Of a stretch of DNA of 64,000 bases, positions 1-8,944 are shown in pieces. Made by a program: the position numbers and the translations under genes. Positions within the stretch are counted from its first letter, which is position 1. Every line of letters starts with the position of its first letter. Below the pieces are notes generated by a model. That model worked only from the letters and a program-made list of their open reading frames with translations. It was not told the DNA's origin and searched no databases. The DNA comes from Schleiferilactobacillus perolens DSM 12744 (GTDB lineage: Bacteria > Bacillota > Bacilli > Lactobacillales > Lactobacillaceae): positions 56,266-120,265 of the forward strand of contig NZ_AZEC01000008.1 in the NCBI RefSeq assembly GCF_001435585.1, given 5' to 3'.

Positions 1-1629
1 TACCGCAACACCACAGTTTCCACTGATCCACTTAATTCTTGATCATGGGTCACAGTGATCACTAATGCTTTTTGCGCCAGCCGTTCTAATAGCGTAATCA
101 CGGCCGTACGCAACTCCGGATAAATATTCGCGGTTGGTTCGTCCAGCACATAAACTACCGCATCCGGTTTGCCCACTGCGGCCAACAGCTTCACCAGTTG
201 CGTTTCACCCGTGGAGAGCACATCCATCTTTTGTGCCAATAATGTATGGATATCAAATTGAGGCGAAAAGAAGACTCGGCCAAACTCTTCCCGCTGTTGG
301 AGAGCCTGCAGCTGCGCCATGTTCAGCGTATCTGTTAAATACTCCTGCACAGTAATATGTGGCGCCGGTATACTCTGAAACAGAAAGCCGATTTTCTCCG
401 CCCTAATTTCTGCCATATCCAACGTCTCAATGTCGCGACCATTGATCAGCACCTGTCCGGTTACCGTTGGCTGGTAAATCCCGGTTATCGTCCGCAGCAA
501 TGTACTCTTCCCAATTCCGTTGTCTCCGGTAATCACGTACAGCCCCGGGTTCTCAAACGTCAGGGTCAAACTATGGGTATACAGCGGCGCTTTAACTTCT
601 GTATCGGCAGTCAGCGCCATAATATTGAAATCTTTCACTGCCACATGCGCGATAGTCGCGATCCTGGTTGTCCCGATTTGATCCGGTTCCGTATTTAATA
701 CTGTCTGCAGTCGGGTCAACGATGCCCGATACGATTGAATACCAATACTGATCGTCAGCAAACTGTCCACAGCTCCCAATAATTGCCCAAAATATTGGAG
801 AATAATAGAAAAGAATCCGACTGTGATATTCCCACTGAGCACCGACAAACCGCCGATGACGAAAAACAAAGTCTGAAACACCAGTTGAATTACAATTTGC
901 GAAGTGGACAGCCAGTACCGGGCCCAGAAGCTTCTCACCGCAATGCCAAACAGCCCGCCCTGCACCCGATTCAGTCGCTGTTCTTCCGCACCATAACTGC
1001 CTTTCCCTTTAATCTCCACATATCGGCTGAGAAAATCGTTGCGGGCCGAAAAGTATTGATTCTGATGATTTTTGAAGGCCAAATCAATCCGGTAGATCTT
1101 GGTGCGGAAAAGAATGTAGATCACAAAATACAATGGCAAGAAAATTGCCATCATCAGAAAAATTCGCGCATCCGCATGCAGCACATAAATCGCAATGGTA
1201 ATCACGGATACCCCGATTCCCACCAACTGCACCACAGTCTGGCTAAAGAAAGAAATGACCTCGTTGACGTCATCGTTGATCCGAACACTCAATGTTAGCG
1301 CATCCCACGCCATGATGGCCAGTGTTTTCTTGCCGAATAGATACTTTAGAATGGTCTGATTGATCTGAAAAACCACTTTTTGCGACGTCAGGATTTGCAT
1401 GTGGCTGGTGAAATAAGAAATCCCCAAACGCGTAAAGCCAATTACGACGATTGTCACTAGTAAAATGAGAAAAAAGCCCCGATCACTGCGGTAGACCAGA
1501 CTGTTCAGTAACAGTCCCTCGAGATAGGTGTTGCCAGTAATCATGATCGTACTCAAAACGGTTAGAATCACCAAGGCGATGAACGGTACCTGTATAGCGG
1601 CGTAATGTGGTCTTAATCAGTGGGTGCAT
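1..1629 (-). CDS. ABC exporter (TMD-NBD), 3' end outside window, apparent frameshift near start
   Basis: This is a half-transporter ABC exporter with an N-terminal membrane domain and a C-terminal ATPase. Visible motifs are Walker A GDNGIGKST (about 520-545), a divergent signature VLSTGETQ and Walker B VVYVLDEPTAN; the gene continues past the left edge. A GGAGG site sits 7 bases before an ATG at 1629, but that frame closes after 47 codons. The conserved membrane-domain frame is only open from about 1616 downwards. Deleting one base near 1588-1593 would join MHPLIKTTLRRYT to VPFIALVILTVLSTIM. This is a real frameshift or a sequencing error. If real, translation would have to start at an internal TTG or ATG lacking a ribosome site. 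Substrate unknown. Confidence 0.75.
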
Positions 1630-1774
1630 GGCATTTCCTCCAACGAAACCTCATCTTTTTTAAATGCTGAGCGGTATTGTAATAGTTGTATTGCCCGTTC
1701 TCATTAATGTCAATATAAATTTGAACGTCGCCAGTTTATACCGTAAGATGGGAGAGTCTTGGAGGTGAGTTTGC

Positions 1775-2302
1775 TTGAAGGTTTATTTGATTCGTCATTC
1801 TGAACCCGATTACAGTCAGGTCAGAGCGGCAGGATATGCTGGGTTCGGTGTCGATTTAGCAGGGTTGACTCCCCATGATGTTCAAATTTCCCAAGAATGC
1901 GCAAAAAACGCAATCTTTAGAGAAGTCCAAGTTCTTGTCAGTTCTCCTTACACACGTGCATTGCAAACCGCCGCCGAAATTGTTCGGAGAAATAATATTC
2001 CCTTACATGTTGAACTCGGTTTGCACGAGTGGCGTCCGGACAAAACTGGTATTTGTCAACATACCCGCGCTGATGCAGATGCCGCATTTAAAGAGTATCA
2101 CGATCATCACGGTCTGCACGCAAGCGATGATCATTGGGACTATGAAACGTCCACTGAGGTGAAAGATCGCATGTCTGCAGCGTTGGCAAAGTATTCAAGA
2201 TACGACTGTATTGCTTGTGTGACACACGGAGAAGCGATGCGTCAATTTGGTGACTGGCAACGGATTGATTACTGTGCAATCAAGGAAATCGAGTTCTTCT
2301 AA
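1775..2302 (+). CDS. Histidine phosphatase family protein
   Basis: Member of the phosphoglycerate mutase-like histidine phosphatase superfamily, 175 residues, cytosolic. The phosphate-pocket motif reads LIRHSEP (residues 5-11, the canonical RHG being RHS here). SSPYTRALQTA carries a conserved arginine, and VTHGEAMRQFG near residue 148 supplies the second catalytic histidine. The TTG start at 1775 is chosen because GGAGG lies at 1761-1765. Physiological substrate cannot be inferred; small sugar phosphates or nucleotides are typical. It is convergent with the DJ-1-like gene and separated from it by a shared terminator. Confidence 0.85.
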   Translation: MKVYLIRHSEPDYSQVRAAGYAGFGVDLAGLTPHDVQISQECAKNAIFREVQVLVSSPYTRALQTAAEIVRRNNIPLHVELGLHEWRPDKTGICQHTRADADAAFKEYHDHHGLHASDDHWDYETSTEVKDRMSAALAKYSRYDCIACVTHGEAMRQFGDWQRIDYCAIKEIEFF

Positions 2303-2353
2303 AAATAGGTTCTTATCTTTTTTAGTTGGAGTCTTTACAACTAGACCGAAAAG

Positions 2354-2383
2354 AAAAACCGGAGCCATCACGGTTCCGGTTTT
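2354..2383. terminator. Bidirectional terminator
   Basis: A near-perfect hairpin AAAACCGGAGC / GTTCCGGTTTT with A/T tracts on both sides lies between two convergent genes, so it can end transcription in both directions. Confidence 0.8.
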
Positions 2384-2399
2384 AATGTGTCTGAAATTC

Positions 2400-2969
2400 T
2401 TATGGAAAAGGATTCCCGTATTTTTGACAATATTGATAGTAACCAATTCGGTACAAATCAACATCTTGGTGCACTTGGTCGTCTGGCTTGAACGCAACCA
2501 TTTTGAGTACTGCTTCTGTAAAATCTAACGCGGCCGTACCATTGGCTGTCACTAAATTACGATCCTGGACCGCCTGTTGTGCGATAAACCCTGTAGGATT
2601 TTGATACTGATTGTCGTCCTGCCAAAGATACTGCGCGTTACCGGTGTGCTGATAGTCATTCAAGAGCCCATTCCTCGCCAAGTAATCCACAGCACCGCAT
2701 ATTGCTGCGACTGGTTGGCCATTATGTAACCGACTGATAATCAGTTGTTTTAACCACTCGTTATCGATGGTCCAAGAATTGCCGCCAATCAACACGAGCA
2801 ATGCACAATCGCGTGGAATTTGGTTGATCTGATAATCCACCTTGGTTGTTAAACCACCAATCGACTTAATCTCTTTTTGCGTTGAGGCGGTTTTGACCGT
2901 CCAATCTGGCGCCGTATTCAACATGCGGGATAAATAGGCGCCTTCCCAGTCAGCGTAATCGTCCATCAT
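2400..2969 (-). CDS. DJ-1/PfpI-family (type 1 glutamine amidotransferase-like) protein
   Basis: A DJ-1/PfpI superfamily protein. The nucleophile elbow reads AAICGAVDYLA, with the conserved cysteine near residue 90, and LVLIGGNSW is the strand before it. Such proteins act as small hydrolases, deglycases or chaperones; the function here is unassigned. The first ATG is at 2969, but the fold normally needs an extra N-terminal strand. The in-frame upstream sequence ITKQAIFV supplies it, preceded by AGAAGG with good spacing, yet the codon at the expected start (2993-2991) is ATA. The start codon may therefore have been lost, or a non-canonical start may be used. Confidence 0.75.
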   Translation of the reverse strand: MMDDYADWEGAYLSRMLNTAPDWTVKTASTQKEIKSIGGLTTKVDYQINQIPRDCALLVLIGGNSWTIDNEWLKQLIISRLHNGQPVAAICGAVDYLARNGLLNDYQHTGNAQYLWQDDNQYQNPTGFIAQQAVQDRNLVTANGTAALDFTEAVLKMVAFKPDDQVHQDVDLYRIGYYQYCQKYGNPFP

Positions 2970-3086
2970 GACAAAAATTGCTTGCTTCGTTATCGGGACC
3001 TTCTTTCACGATGATATCGTCTGGTCAGATATAGACCGTACGTTCCCAATATAGCACGATGATCCACCATTGGAAGCAACAACTGA

Positions 3087-3254
3087 CTAATTCATCACCA
3101 ATGTGGCGCCGCCAAAAATGACTAAAAACGCCGTAATCGCCAGCGCAATTTTAAAAACATCACTTGTGTGTGGTTTATTCTTCCGACGCATCAGAAAATA
3201 ATCGCCCCAAAAGAAAATCGTCAGCACAATAATGAGAAAAAGATTAGTATCCAT
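3087..3254 (-). CDS. Small membrane protein, 55 aa
   Basis: ATG at 3254 is preceded by GGGAGG. The 55-residue product has two hydrophobic segments (about 4-20 and 35-53) separated by a basic stretch MRRKNKPH, so a two-helix membrane protein is likely. No family recognised. Evidence for it being real is the good ribosome site and membrane-like composition. Confidence 0.6.
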   Translation of the reverse strand: MDTNLFLIIVLTIFFWGDYFLMRRKNKPHTSDVFKIALAITAFLVIFGGATLVMN

Positions 3255-3362
3255 TTTGTGGCCTCCCTATTGTTAACTGGTTTCTACAAATTATATCCCT
3301 TTTTTAATCATTGTGCATACATTTTTCAACGCGCCAATTGACTGGTAAAATCCATATGAAAG

Positions 3363-3461
3363 TCACGAGCGCAAGTACTTAACCAGTGCCAAAGCAATCA
3401 GAATCAGAAAACAGACACCCACTGCCAGGGCAATCAAAAGCATCGTATCACCGACCCACAT
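3363..3461 (-). CDS. Tiny single-pass membrane peptide, 32 aa
   Basis: ATG at 3461 follows GGAGGG. The product begins MWVGDTMLLIALAVG and is essentially one hydrophobic helix ending in KYLRS. It could be a regulatory membrane peptide; there is no recognisable family. It sits in an intergenic stretch with another small membrane protein downstream. Confidence 0.5.
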   Translation of the reverse strand: MWVGDTMLLIALAVGVCFLILIALALVKYLRS

Positions 3462-3544
3462 CTTTCTCCCTCCAATCTTTCACTCATGCTAAAGCGCTTA
3501 ATATAATAATTAGATGATACCATATGTCTTTCTCTTTTTGAGCA

Positions 3545-3580
3545 AACAAAAACACCTTCGCATTTTTTCCGAAGGTGCCT
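3545..3580 (-). terminator. Rho-independent terminator
   Basis: Hairpin CACCTTCG / CGAAGGTG, followed on the minus strand by a T-rich tract, immediately after the stop of the reductase gene at 3590. Confidence 0.85.
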
Positions 3581-3589
3581 ACAGATCAA

Positions 3590-4267
3590 TTAAAGTTGTT
3601 TCGCTGCGATTTTCTTACCAAATTCAGTCTCGTCGAAATGATCGATGATATGGGCCAATTCGTCGCGCTTCAAGCTGGCACCAAATAACGGACTGCCTGG
3701 TTCGGTCATAATGCCATCTGCGATGCTGTAATGCACTACGGTATCAAAACCCATACTATCCACAAACGCCGCCACGGTATCGACAGCTTGGTGGTCATCA
3801 CCGGTCACAAACAGGGCCTTGCGTTTCGGATCACCTTTAGGTCGGGCCTCTTCCTGTAAGTTATGGTAACCCATGTGATTGAAGGTTTTGACAATCGTGG
3901 CTCCTTGGAAGTAATCCTGCACTTGTTCGCTGGAAGTGGTGGATGGATCCAATACTTCTTCCCGAATACCGTCTGTTTCCCACCAATAGTTCATGGCATC
4001 AATGACCAGTTTCCCCTTGAGCATGGCCGGATCAATGTTCTTATACCGGCTTAACGGGATGGCCAAGATGACGATATCACTGTTGGCCACGACATCTGCG
4101 TTCTCCGAAGCCACGGCCCCGGGGACCATGGTTTTAATAGTCAGTGCGATCTTTTCAACCGCACCAGAACCAGAAATACGAACCGTGTAGCCGGCCTTCA
4201 AAGCCAGTCCAGCGAGGACGATGCCCACTTTGCCGGCGCCTAAAATACCCACGCGTTTGATGGTCAT
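3590..4267 (-). CDS. NAD(P)-binding oxidoreductase, F420-dependent NADP reductase-like (COG2085)
   Basis: A 225-residue Rossmann-fold protein opening with MTIKRVGILGAGKVG (GxGxxG at 10-15). The family is named for F420:NADP oxidoreductase, but lactic acid bacteria lack F420, so it probably uses a flavin or another acceptor. Its ATG overlaps the stop of the upstream monooxygenase (TAATG), so the two are translationally coupled and probably function together in redox or detoxification chemistry. A terminator follows directly. Confidence 0.8.
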   Translation of the reverse strand: MTIKRVGILGAGKVGIVLAGLALKAGYTVRISGSGAVEKIALTIKTMVPGAVASENADVVANSDIVILAIPLSRYKNIDPAMLKGKLVIDAMNYWWETDGIREEVLDPSTTSSEQVQDYFQGATIVKTFNHMGYHNLQEEARPKGDPKRKALFVTGDDHQAVDTVAAFVDSMGFDTVVHYSIADGIMTEPGSPLFGASLKRDELAHIIDHFDETEFGKKIAAKQL

Positions 4268-5322
4268 TATTTCACCGCCGCCGTTTCTGCTAAGATTTCT
4301 TTCACCCGCGGTACGACTTTACCGCCATAAAGTTCAATCATGTGTTCCCGCTGAGCGGCGGTCTGGTTCCCGGCACCGTAAACGAGATCGAAGCGGCCCA
4401 GGCCCAGTTCATCAATCGTCCGGGCGATGCGTTGCGCCACTCTTTCAGGGGTACCAACATAGAAAGAGCCAACCTTGGTTTCCCCATCGAATTGTTCCCG
4501 GCTCATTGGTGCCCAGCCGCGGGTCAAACCGATCCGATCGAAGTTGGCCTTGATATTCTTGAAGGCGACTTCGAGGGCTTCATCCTCATCATCCGCAATA
4601 AACCCGTGGGAGTGAACGGCGATCGGGAATTCGGGTCGGTCGAGTTGCTGAGCAGCGGCATGATACAGGTCGATATACGGCTTGAAGCGGCTCGCCTGGC
4701 CACCGATAATCGCAATGATCACCTTGTAGCCGACCTTGACGGCGCGAATCACGGACTCTGGTGAACCACCGATACCGATGTAAGTTTCTAGCTCACCGTG
4801 CTCTGTCTTAGGGTAAACCTCCTGATCCTTCAAAGATGCGCGGAATTTACCAGACCACGTCACCGGCTTTTCTGTGCGGAGTAAATCATAAAGACCCAGT
4901 TTTTCATTAAACAAATCATCGTAGTCTGTTAAATCGTAACCGAATAACGGGAAGGATTCAGTAAAGGAACCCCGGCCCAGCATGACCTGCGCGCGGCCGT
5001 TTGACAGGGCGTCCAGTGTGGCGAAGCGTTCATACACCCGGACCGGATCGTCTGAACTGAGCACTGTCACTGCGGTGGCGAGCTTGACGTTTTTGGTGAC
5101 CGCCGCGATCGAAGCCAGCACGGTTTCTGGACTGGATACACTGTAATCGGGGCGATGATGTTCACCCACCCCAAACACAGTCACGCCCAACTCATCAGCG
5201 AGTTGTCCTTCTTTAACAATTTGCCGAATCGACTGTGCGGCCGTCTGTAAACTGCCATCCTCATTGGCGACAATGTCCCCAAATGTTTCAAGTCCGAATT
5301 CTAAGTGATCGATATCTACCAT
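4267..5322 (-). CDS. LLM-class flavin-dependent oxidoreductase
   Basis: A luciferase-like monooxygenase-family protein of 351 residues (TIM-barrel flavoprotein). Features include LEFGLETFGD at the start, GVGEHHRPDYSVSSPE with the conserved histidines near residues 52-53, and MLGRGSFTESFPLFGYDL. It would use reduced flavin; the substrate is unknown, and bioluminescence is not implied. It is the first gene of a two-gene operon with the reductase, which could recycle its cofactor. A perfect inverted repeat upstream (5346-5366) suggests repressor control. Confidence 0.85.
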   Translation of the reverse strand: MVDIDHLEFGLETFGDIVANEDGSLQTAAQSIRQIVKEGQLADELGVTVFGVGEHHRPDYSVSSPETVLASIAAVTKNVKLATAVTVLSSDDPVRVYERFATLDALSNGRAQVMLGRGSFTESFPLFGYDLTDYDDLFNEKLGLYDLLRTEKPVTWSGKFRASLKDQEVYPKTEHGELETYIGIGGSPESVIRAVKVGYKVIIAIIGGQASRFKPYIDLYHAAAQQLDRPEFPIAVHSHGFIADDEDEALEVAFKNIKANFDRIGLTRGWAPMSREQFDGETKVGSFYVGTPERVAQRIARTIDELGLGRFDLVYGAGNQTAAQREHMIELYGGKVVPRVKEILAETAAVK

Positions 5323-5345
5323 TGCGAAAACCCCCTATAACTTGG

Positions 5346-5366
5346 TTACTTACTTTTTGTAAGTAA
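5346..5366. promoter_or_regulatory. Candidate operator: TTACTTAC-N5-GTAAGTAA
   Basis: A perfect inverted repeat with 8-base arms and a 5-base spacer, 24 bases before the monooxygenase start. Its size and place fit a winged-helix dimer (MarR or HxlR type) controlling the redox operon. No such regulator gene is in the window, so the factor would act from elsewhere. Confidence 0.55.
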
Positions 5367-5472
5367 ATGACGTTGATACTATGGTATTGCATTTTGCGGC
5401 AGATAGCAACTAAATGTTTTCAGATGCCTTTCTGTGGTGGCTAAGGGGGGGTGCCGGCCGCCTTTTGAACGA

Positions 5473-6516
5473 TTATCTCAACGCACTCTTCTCCGCAAAC
5501 CAATTGCGCACTTGGGTCAACACAGTCTCGTCAATCGGCCACTGTTTTTGCGGATTGTCTGTATGCACTACTGGTGCCCGTGCTGTCCAAACATCTGGCA
5601 CGATGGGCGTATTACTAAAAACGTGGGTACCCATCGCATTGGCCACTTGATCACACTTGACCGTACCCACTGTACACACAGCGACCCACGTATCAATCGC
5701 CCAGGAGTTTTCGGATAGTGGTGAATAGAACATCTTACTGGTGTTGGCTGAGGTAAACCCAGCAGAGGGAACGCCGAAAAGTTTGACATGCGGATTCTTT
5801 TTTAGCGCCATGATTGTGAATTCAGCTGCACTGGCGGACCAATTATCCATGATGACGGCCACCTTGGTGGTCAATTTCTTTTTCTCAGTCTGCCCCATTT
5901 TGAATGTATTTTTAACTGATCCACCCATTAATCTGCCTAATCCGTCCTTCGTTAAGGATACCCGGTACTGTTTGCCCTTCTTAGCAACCTCCGTCCACAA
6001 CAGCCCATTAGGAATCAGTGCGGCTAAGCCATCGATCATGCTTTCAGTATCACCACCTGTGTTACCAGCCAAATTGAGTACGATTGGTCCCCGCGTATTT
6101 TCCACGTCACTGGCGAGCGTCGAAATATACTTTCTTTTTTGCGGTTTATCCAAGCCATGAAAGCTGGGAATGTTAATAATCGTTAACCCATCAACCGATC
6201 GTTTGGTGGGCATCTTTTCGACAGCGTACTGTTGGTTAACGGAAGGAATGGCCGAAGAGTGTTTATTCGCAATTTTTAGCAAACTGTTCAATTGCGGTAT
6301 CGATTTGATACTGCGCCCTTGATTGACTGCATCCACGGCTTTGCGCCATTCTGCGGGATGGTTGATAATACCATTCATATTCATATACGCAACGACTTCA
6401 ACGGCGCTTTCTTGAATCGTTGTGATATTACCATTCTGCACCGATACATAGCTAAACAGCAGGAACACAAAGCACGCGCTAATCGCAACCTTGGCGTATT
6501 GAACTAACCGTTTCAT
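5473..6516 (-). CDS. S41-family peptidase, membrane-anchored
   Basis: A 347-residue protein with an N-terminal signal anchor (about residues 8-26), placing the catalytic part outside the cell. GPIVLNLAGNTGGDTESM (143-160) is the conserved strand and glycine loop of C-terminal-processing proteases, and DNWSASAAEFT (224-234) carries the nucleophilic serine, with a lysine expected about 20 residues later. No clear PDZ domain is visible and the protein is shorter than CtpA. GAGGAGG precedes the ATG. Its target is unknown; it is monocistronic. Confidence 0.8.
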   Translation of the reverse strand: MKRLVQYAKVAISACFVFLLFSYVSVQNGNITTIQESAVEVVAYMNMNGIINHPAEWRKAVDAVNQGRSIKSIPQLNSLLKIANKHSSAIPSVNQQYAVEKMPTKRSVDGLTIINIPSFHGLDKPQKRKYISTLASDVENTRGPIVLNLAGNTGGDTESMIDGLAALIPNGLLWTEVAKKGKQYRVSLTKDGLGRLMGGSVKNTFKMGQTEKKKLTTKVAVIMDNWSASAAEFTIMALKKNPHVKLFGVPSAGFTSANTSKMFYSPLSENSWAIDTWVAVCTVGTVKCDQVANAMGTHVFSNTPIVPDVWTARAPVVHTDNPQKQWPIDETVLTQVRNWFAEKSALR

Positions 6517-6710
6517 TTGGCGGCCTCCTCAATCGAAACAATCCACCGGAGCAACATAAAACCGATTTCCAGAAAAATATTGACAGAGTGCGTTTTTTGG
6601 TAAGCGCTTTATTTAGGCCTTTAGTATATCATCTCAATTATCCGAAGGCGCAGGGCAGTGACTGCAATCGCTGTCATTTTCGGATATACTTATCTTTTGG
6701 AGGCACTGAA

Positions 6711-7406
6711 ATGACAGACACCTGCAAACCGATCAATGTACAATTCCCATTACGGGGCGAATGGCTGGCGCCAACCACCCCCGGCACCAAAATTCCCAGT
6801 CACGGGTCAAACAAGTTTGGCACCCGTTACGCCTACGACTTTGTGCAAGTCGCCTGGCACAAAACAGGCCGCCCGGCGTATCGGGGCGGCCTGTTGAAAT
6901 ATCTGACATTGGGAATTCCCATCTGTGACTATTACTGCTGGGGCCAGCCGATCTATGCGCCTGGGGCCGGTGTTGTCGTGGAAGCCGCAGACGGCTATCC
7001 TGAACGCGAACAAACGAATCTCTTTGGTGATCTGCGCCGCGCACACTGGGCGGCTAAACAGTTTGATCCGCGCACAGACGATGTACGGTCCGTGGCTGGT
7101 AATTTTGTGGTGCTTAAGTTGGCGGAGGACATTTATGCAGCGTTGTGCCACCTGCAAATCGGCTCTATTCAAGTGACAGTGGGACAAACTGTCAAAGTAG
7201 GCGAAGTGCTGGGCCGCGTCGGTCATTCTGGCAATTCCTTTGCACCGCATCTGCATTTTCAACTGATGGATAGTTCTGACATCGCTGTGGCCCAAGGGTT
7301 GCCCTGTGCCTTTTCACATTATGAGGTATACCGCGAAGGTGTTTGGCTGGGAGAAACGGCTGGCGTCCCTACCCGCGATGATAGATTACGATCGACTCCA
7401 AAATAA
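6711..7406 (+). CDS. M23-family metallopeptidase domain protein
   Basis: A 231-residue LytM/M23-type protein. His31 and Asp43 (SHGSNKFGTRYAYDF) and the HLH motif at 180-182 (GHSGNSFAPHLHF) are the expected zinc ligands. There is no signal peptide, so it appears cytoplasmic or is exported unconventionally. This is unusual for a peptidoglycan endopeptidase, and the domain may have another role. The start at ATG 6711 is chosen for GGAGGC at 6699; the frame is open upstream but has no ribosome site there. A terminator hairpin follows directly. Confidence 0.8.
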   Translation: MTDTCKPINVQFPLRGEWLAPTTPGTKIPSHGSNKFGTRYAYDFVQVAWHKTGRPAYRGGLLKYLTLGIPICDYYCWGQPIYAPGAGVVVEAADGYPEREQTNLFGDLRRAHWAAKQFDPRTDDVRSVAGNFVVLKLAEDIYAALCHLQIGSIQVTVGQTVKVGEVLGRVGHSGNSFAPHLHFQLMDSSDIAVAQGLPCAFSHYEVYREGVWLGETAGVPTRDDRLRSTPK

Positions 7407-7446
7407 AAGGGCGTCCACCAACTATCATGCCGGTGGATGCCTTTTC
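7406..7446. terminator. Bidirectional terminator
   Basis: Hairpin GGCGTCCACC / GGTGGATGCC flanked by AAAA and TTTT, between the M23 gene and the convergent ABC operon. Confidence 0.85.
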
Positions 7447-7500
7447 TGTGGCTACTCAAACCAATTAATCAGCCGCGTTCTTTTGTCTGTCAAAATCATC

Positions 7501-8223
7501 CTACAAACTCATTCTTTCAAACCGCCAATCATTGATAATCCCACCGCCAATAATCAGCACAGCCGCACCAATGACTGGCTTTGCGATAGTCCCCAAGCTA
7601 TTGAGGTGCACCGTCTTTAACTGACTGATAGAAATTATCCAATCCGTGTAGTTCAAAATTTCGAGATTGGCAAATTGGAAATGAAGAATGGCCACAGCGA
7701 GGATAGCCAAGAAGCCGACTGAGATGGCGGCGGTCGTACTGTTGCTCCAGTATAAGACCATCGTAATCAGGGTCACTTCCGTCGTGGTCAGGAAAACATA
7801 GACCAGTAACTGGGCCAACCAGTCGCCCCATTGGACGGGACCTAAACCGCCGTACATGATGCCCCCCAAGAAAGCGATAAGTTGCAAGGCGAATAATTGC
7901 AAAATCAGCACGATCACTGTAGTCGCCATTTTACTCAGGAAATAACGGCGACGGGAAATACCCATGGTCAGGGTATCTTTCAGCAATTTCTGAGAAAAAT
8001 CATGGCCGACAGTCATCATGATCAGCGGCAACAGCCAGAGAAACAGGCCGCCGCTATTGTTAACCAGCTGTACCGCCAGCCAACCGGTGAGGTGTTTTTC
8101 CCGGCCCCAATTAACGGTGGTAAAAATTGTGAATCCTAAGATGAGCGCTTCCCAAATCAGCAAACTCCGAGAATGGCGCAAACGGTAAAAATCAGCCCGC
8201 ATTAAATTTAGCATTTCATTCAA
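7501..8223 (-). CDS. ABC-2 type permease (second copy)
   Basis: A 240-residue integral membrane protein with about six hydrophobic segments and the N-terminal signature MLNLMRADFYRLRHSRSLL typical of BcrB/LanE/LanG-like permeases. It is clearly paralogous to the preceding permease over its whole length, so the pair arose by tandem duplication. With the BcrA-like ATPase it would form an exporter or immunity-type transporter for a peptide antibiotic or bacteriocin (inference). It starts 8 bases after its paralogue. Confidence 0.85.
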   Translation of the reverse strand: MNEMLNLMRADFYRLRHSRSLLIWEALILGFTIFTTVNWGREKHLTGWLAVQLVNNSGGLFLWLLPLIMMTVGHDFSQKLLKDTLTMGISRRRYFLSKMATTVIVLILQLFALQLIAFLGGIMYGGLGPVQWGDWLAQLLVYVFLTTTEVTLITMVLYWSNSTTAAISVGFLAILAVAILHFQFANLEILNYTDWIISISQLKTVHLNSLGTIAKPVIGAAVLIIGGGIINDWRFERMSL

Positions 8224-8230
8224 CTCCCCT

Positions 8231-8944
8231 CTAGAGACTCATTTTCTCAAATCGCCAATCGTTCACTAACCCGCCGCCGATAATGAGTATAGCGGCACTG
8301 ATAACCGGCTTGGCCACATCCCCCAAAGTGTTCAGGTGGACAGTGGAAAGACGACTGATGGACATCATCCAATCGATATAATTAAAAATTTCCAGATCAA
8401 CAAATTGCATGTGAAACATGGCGATGACCAAAATGGCGATAAAGCCCACGATAATGGCGGCGGTGGTGCTGCCGCTCCAATACAAGATCATGGTAATCAG
8501 CGTAATTTCAGTCGTCACTAGAACAATATAGACCAGCAGTTGCGCCAACCAGCTGCCCCATTGGACCGGTCCCAGGCCGCCCATGCCAACGCCGGTCAGG
8601 AAAGCCGCCAGCTGCAGGGCAAACAATTGCAGGGTGACGACAATGACCGCGGTCACCATTTTGCTGAGAAAGTACCGGCGCCGAGAAACCCCTATGGTCA
8701 ACGTATCTTTCAACAATCCTTGCGAAAAATCGTGACCCACGATCATCATCATTAATGGCAGCAGCCAGAGGAACAGATCCGGGGTGTTGTTGATCCGCAG
8801 CAGCCCCAGCCAACCGGTGACATTTCTGCTCCGCCCCCAATAAATCGTAGTAAATACCGTGTAACCCAATAAAATAATTTCCCAGATAAGCAACCCGCGG
8901 GAATGCCTCAATCGGTAAAAATCGGCCCGCATTAAATTAAGCAT
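8231..8944 (-). CDS. ABC-2 type permease (first copy)
   Basis: A 237-residue membrane protein starting MLNLMRADFYRLRHSRGLL, paralogous to the downstream permease, with several hydrophobic helices and the shared motif DFSQGLLKDTLTIGVSRRRYF in the loop after the second helix. Its start overlaps the 3' end of the ATPase gene by 8 bases, indicating translational coupling. Two permeases plus one ATPase is the LanFEG/BcrAB-like layout. Confidence 0.85.
   Translation of the reverse strand: MLNLMRADFYRLRHSRGLLIWEIILLGYTVFTTIYWGRSRNVTGWLGLLRINNTPDLFLWLLPLMMMIVGHDFSQGLLKDTLTIGVSRRRYFLSKMVTAVIVVTLQLFALQLAAFLTGVGMGGLGPVQWGSWLAQLLVYIVLVTTEITLITMILYWSGSTTAAIIVGFIAILVIAMFHMQFVDLEIFNYIDWMMSISRLSTVHLNTLGDVAKPVISAAILIIGGGLVNDWRFEKMSL

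Noticed and set aside
4267..5322. Bioluminescence (luciferase) gene
   Set aside because: The luciferase-like family is broad; no partner lux genes occur and the context is a redox pair.
6588..6710. N-terminal extension of the M23 protein as a signal peptide
   Set aside because: The upstream in-frame sequence is not signal-like and includes the expected promoter region; GGAGGC precedes ATG 6711.
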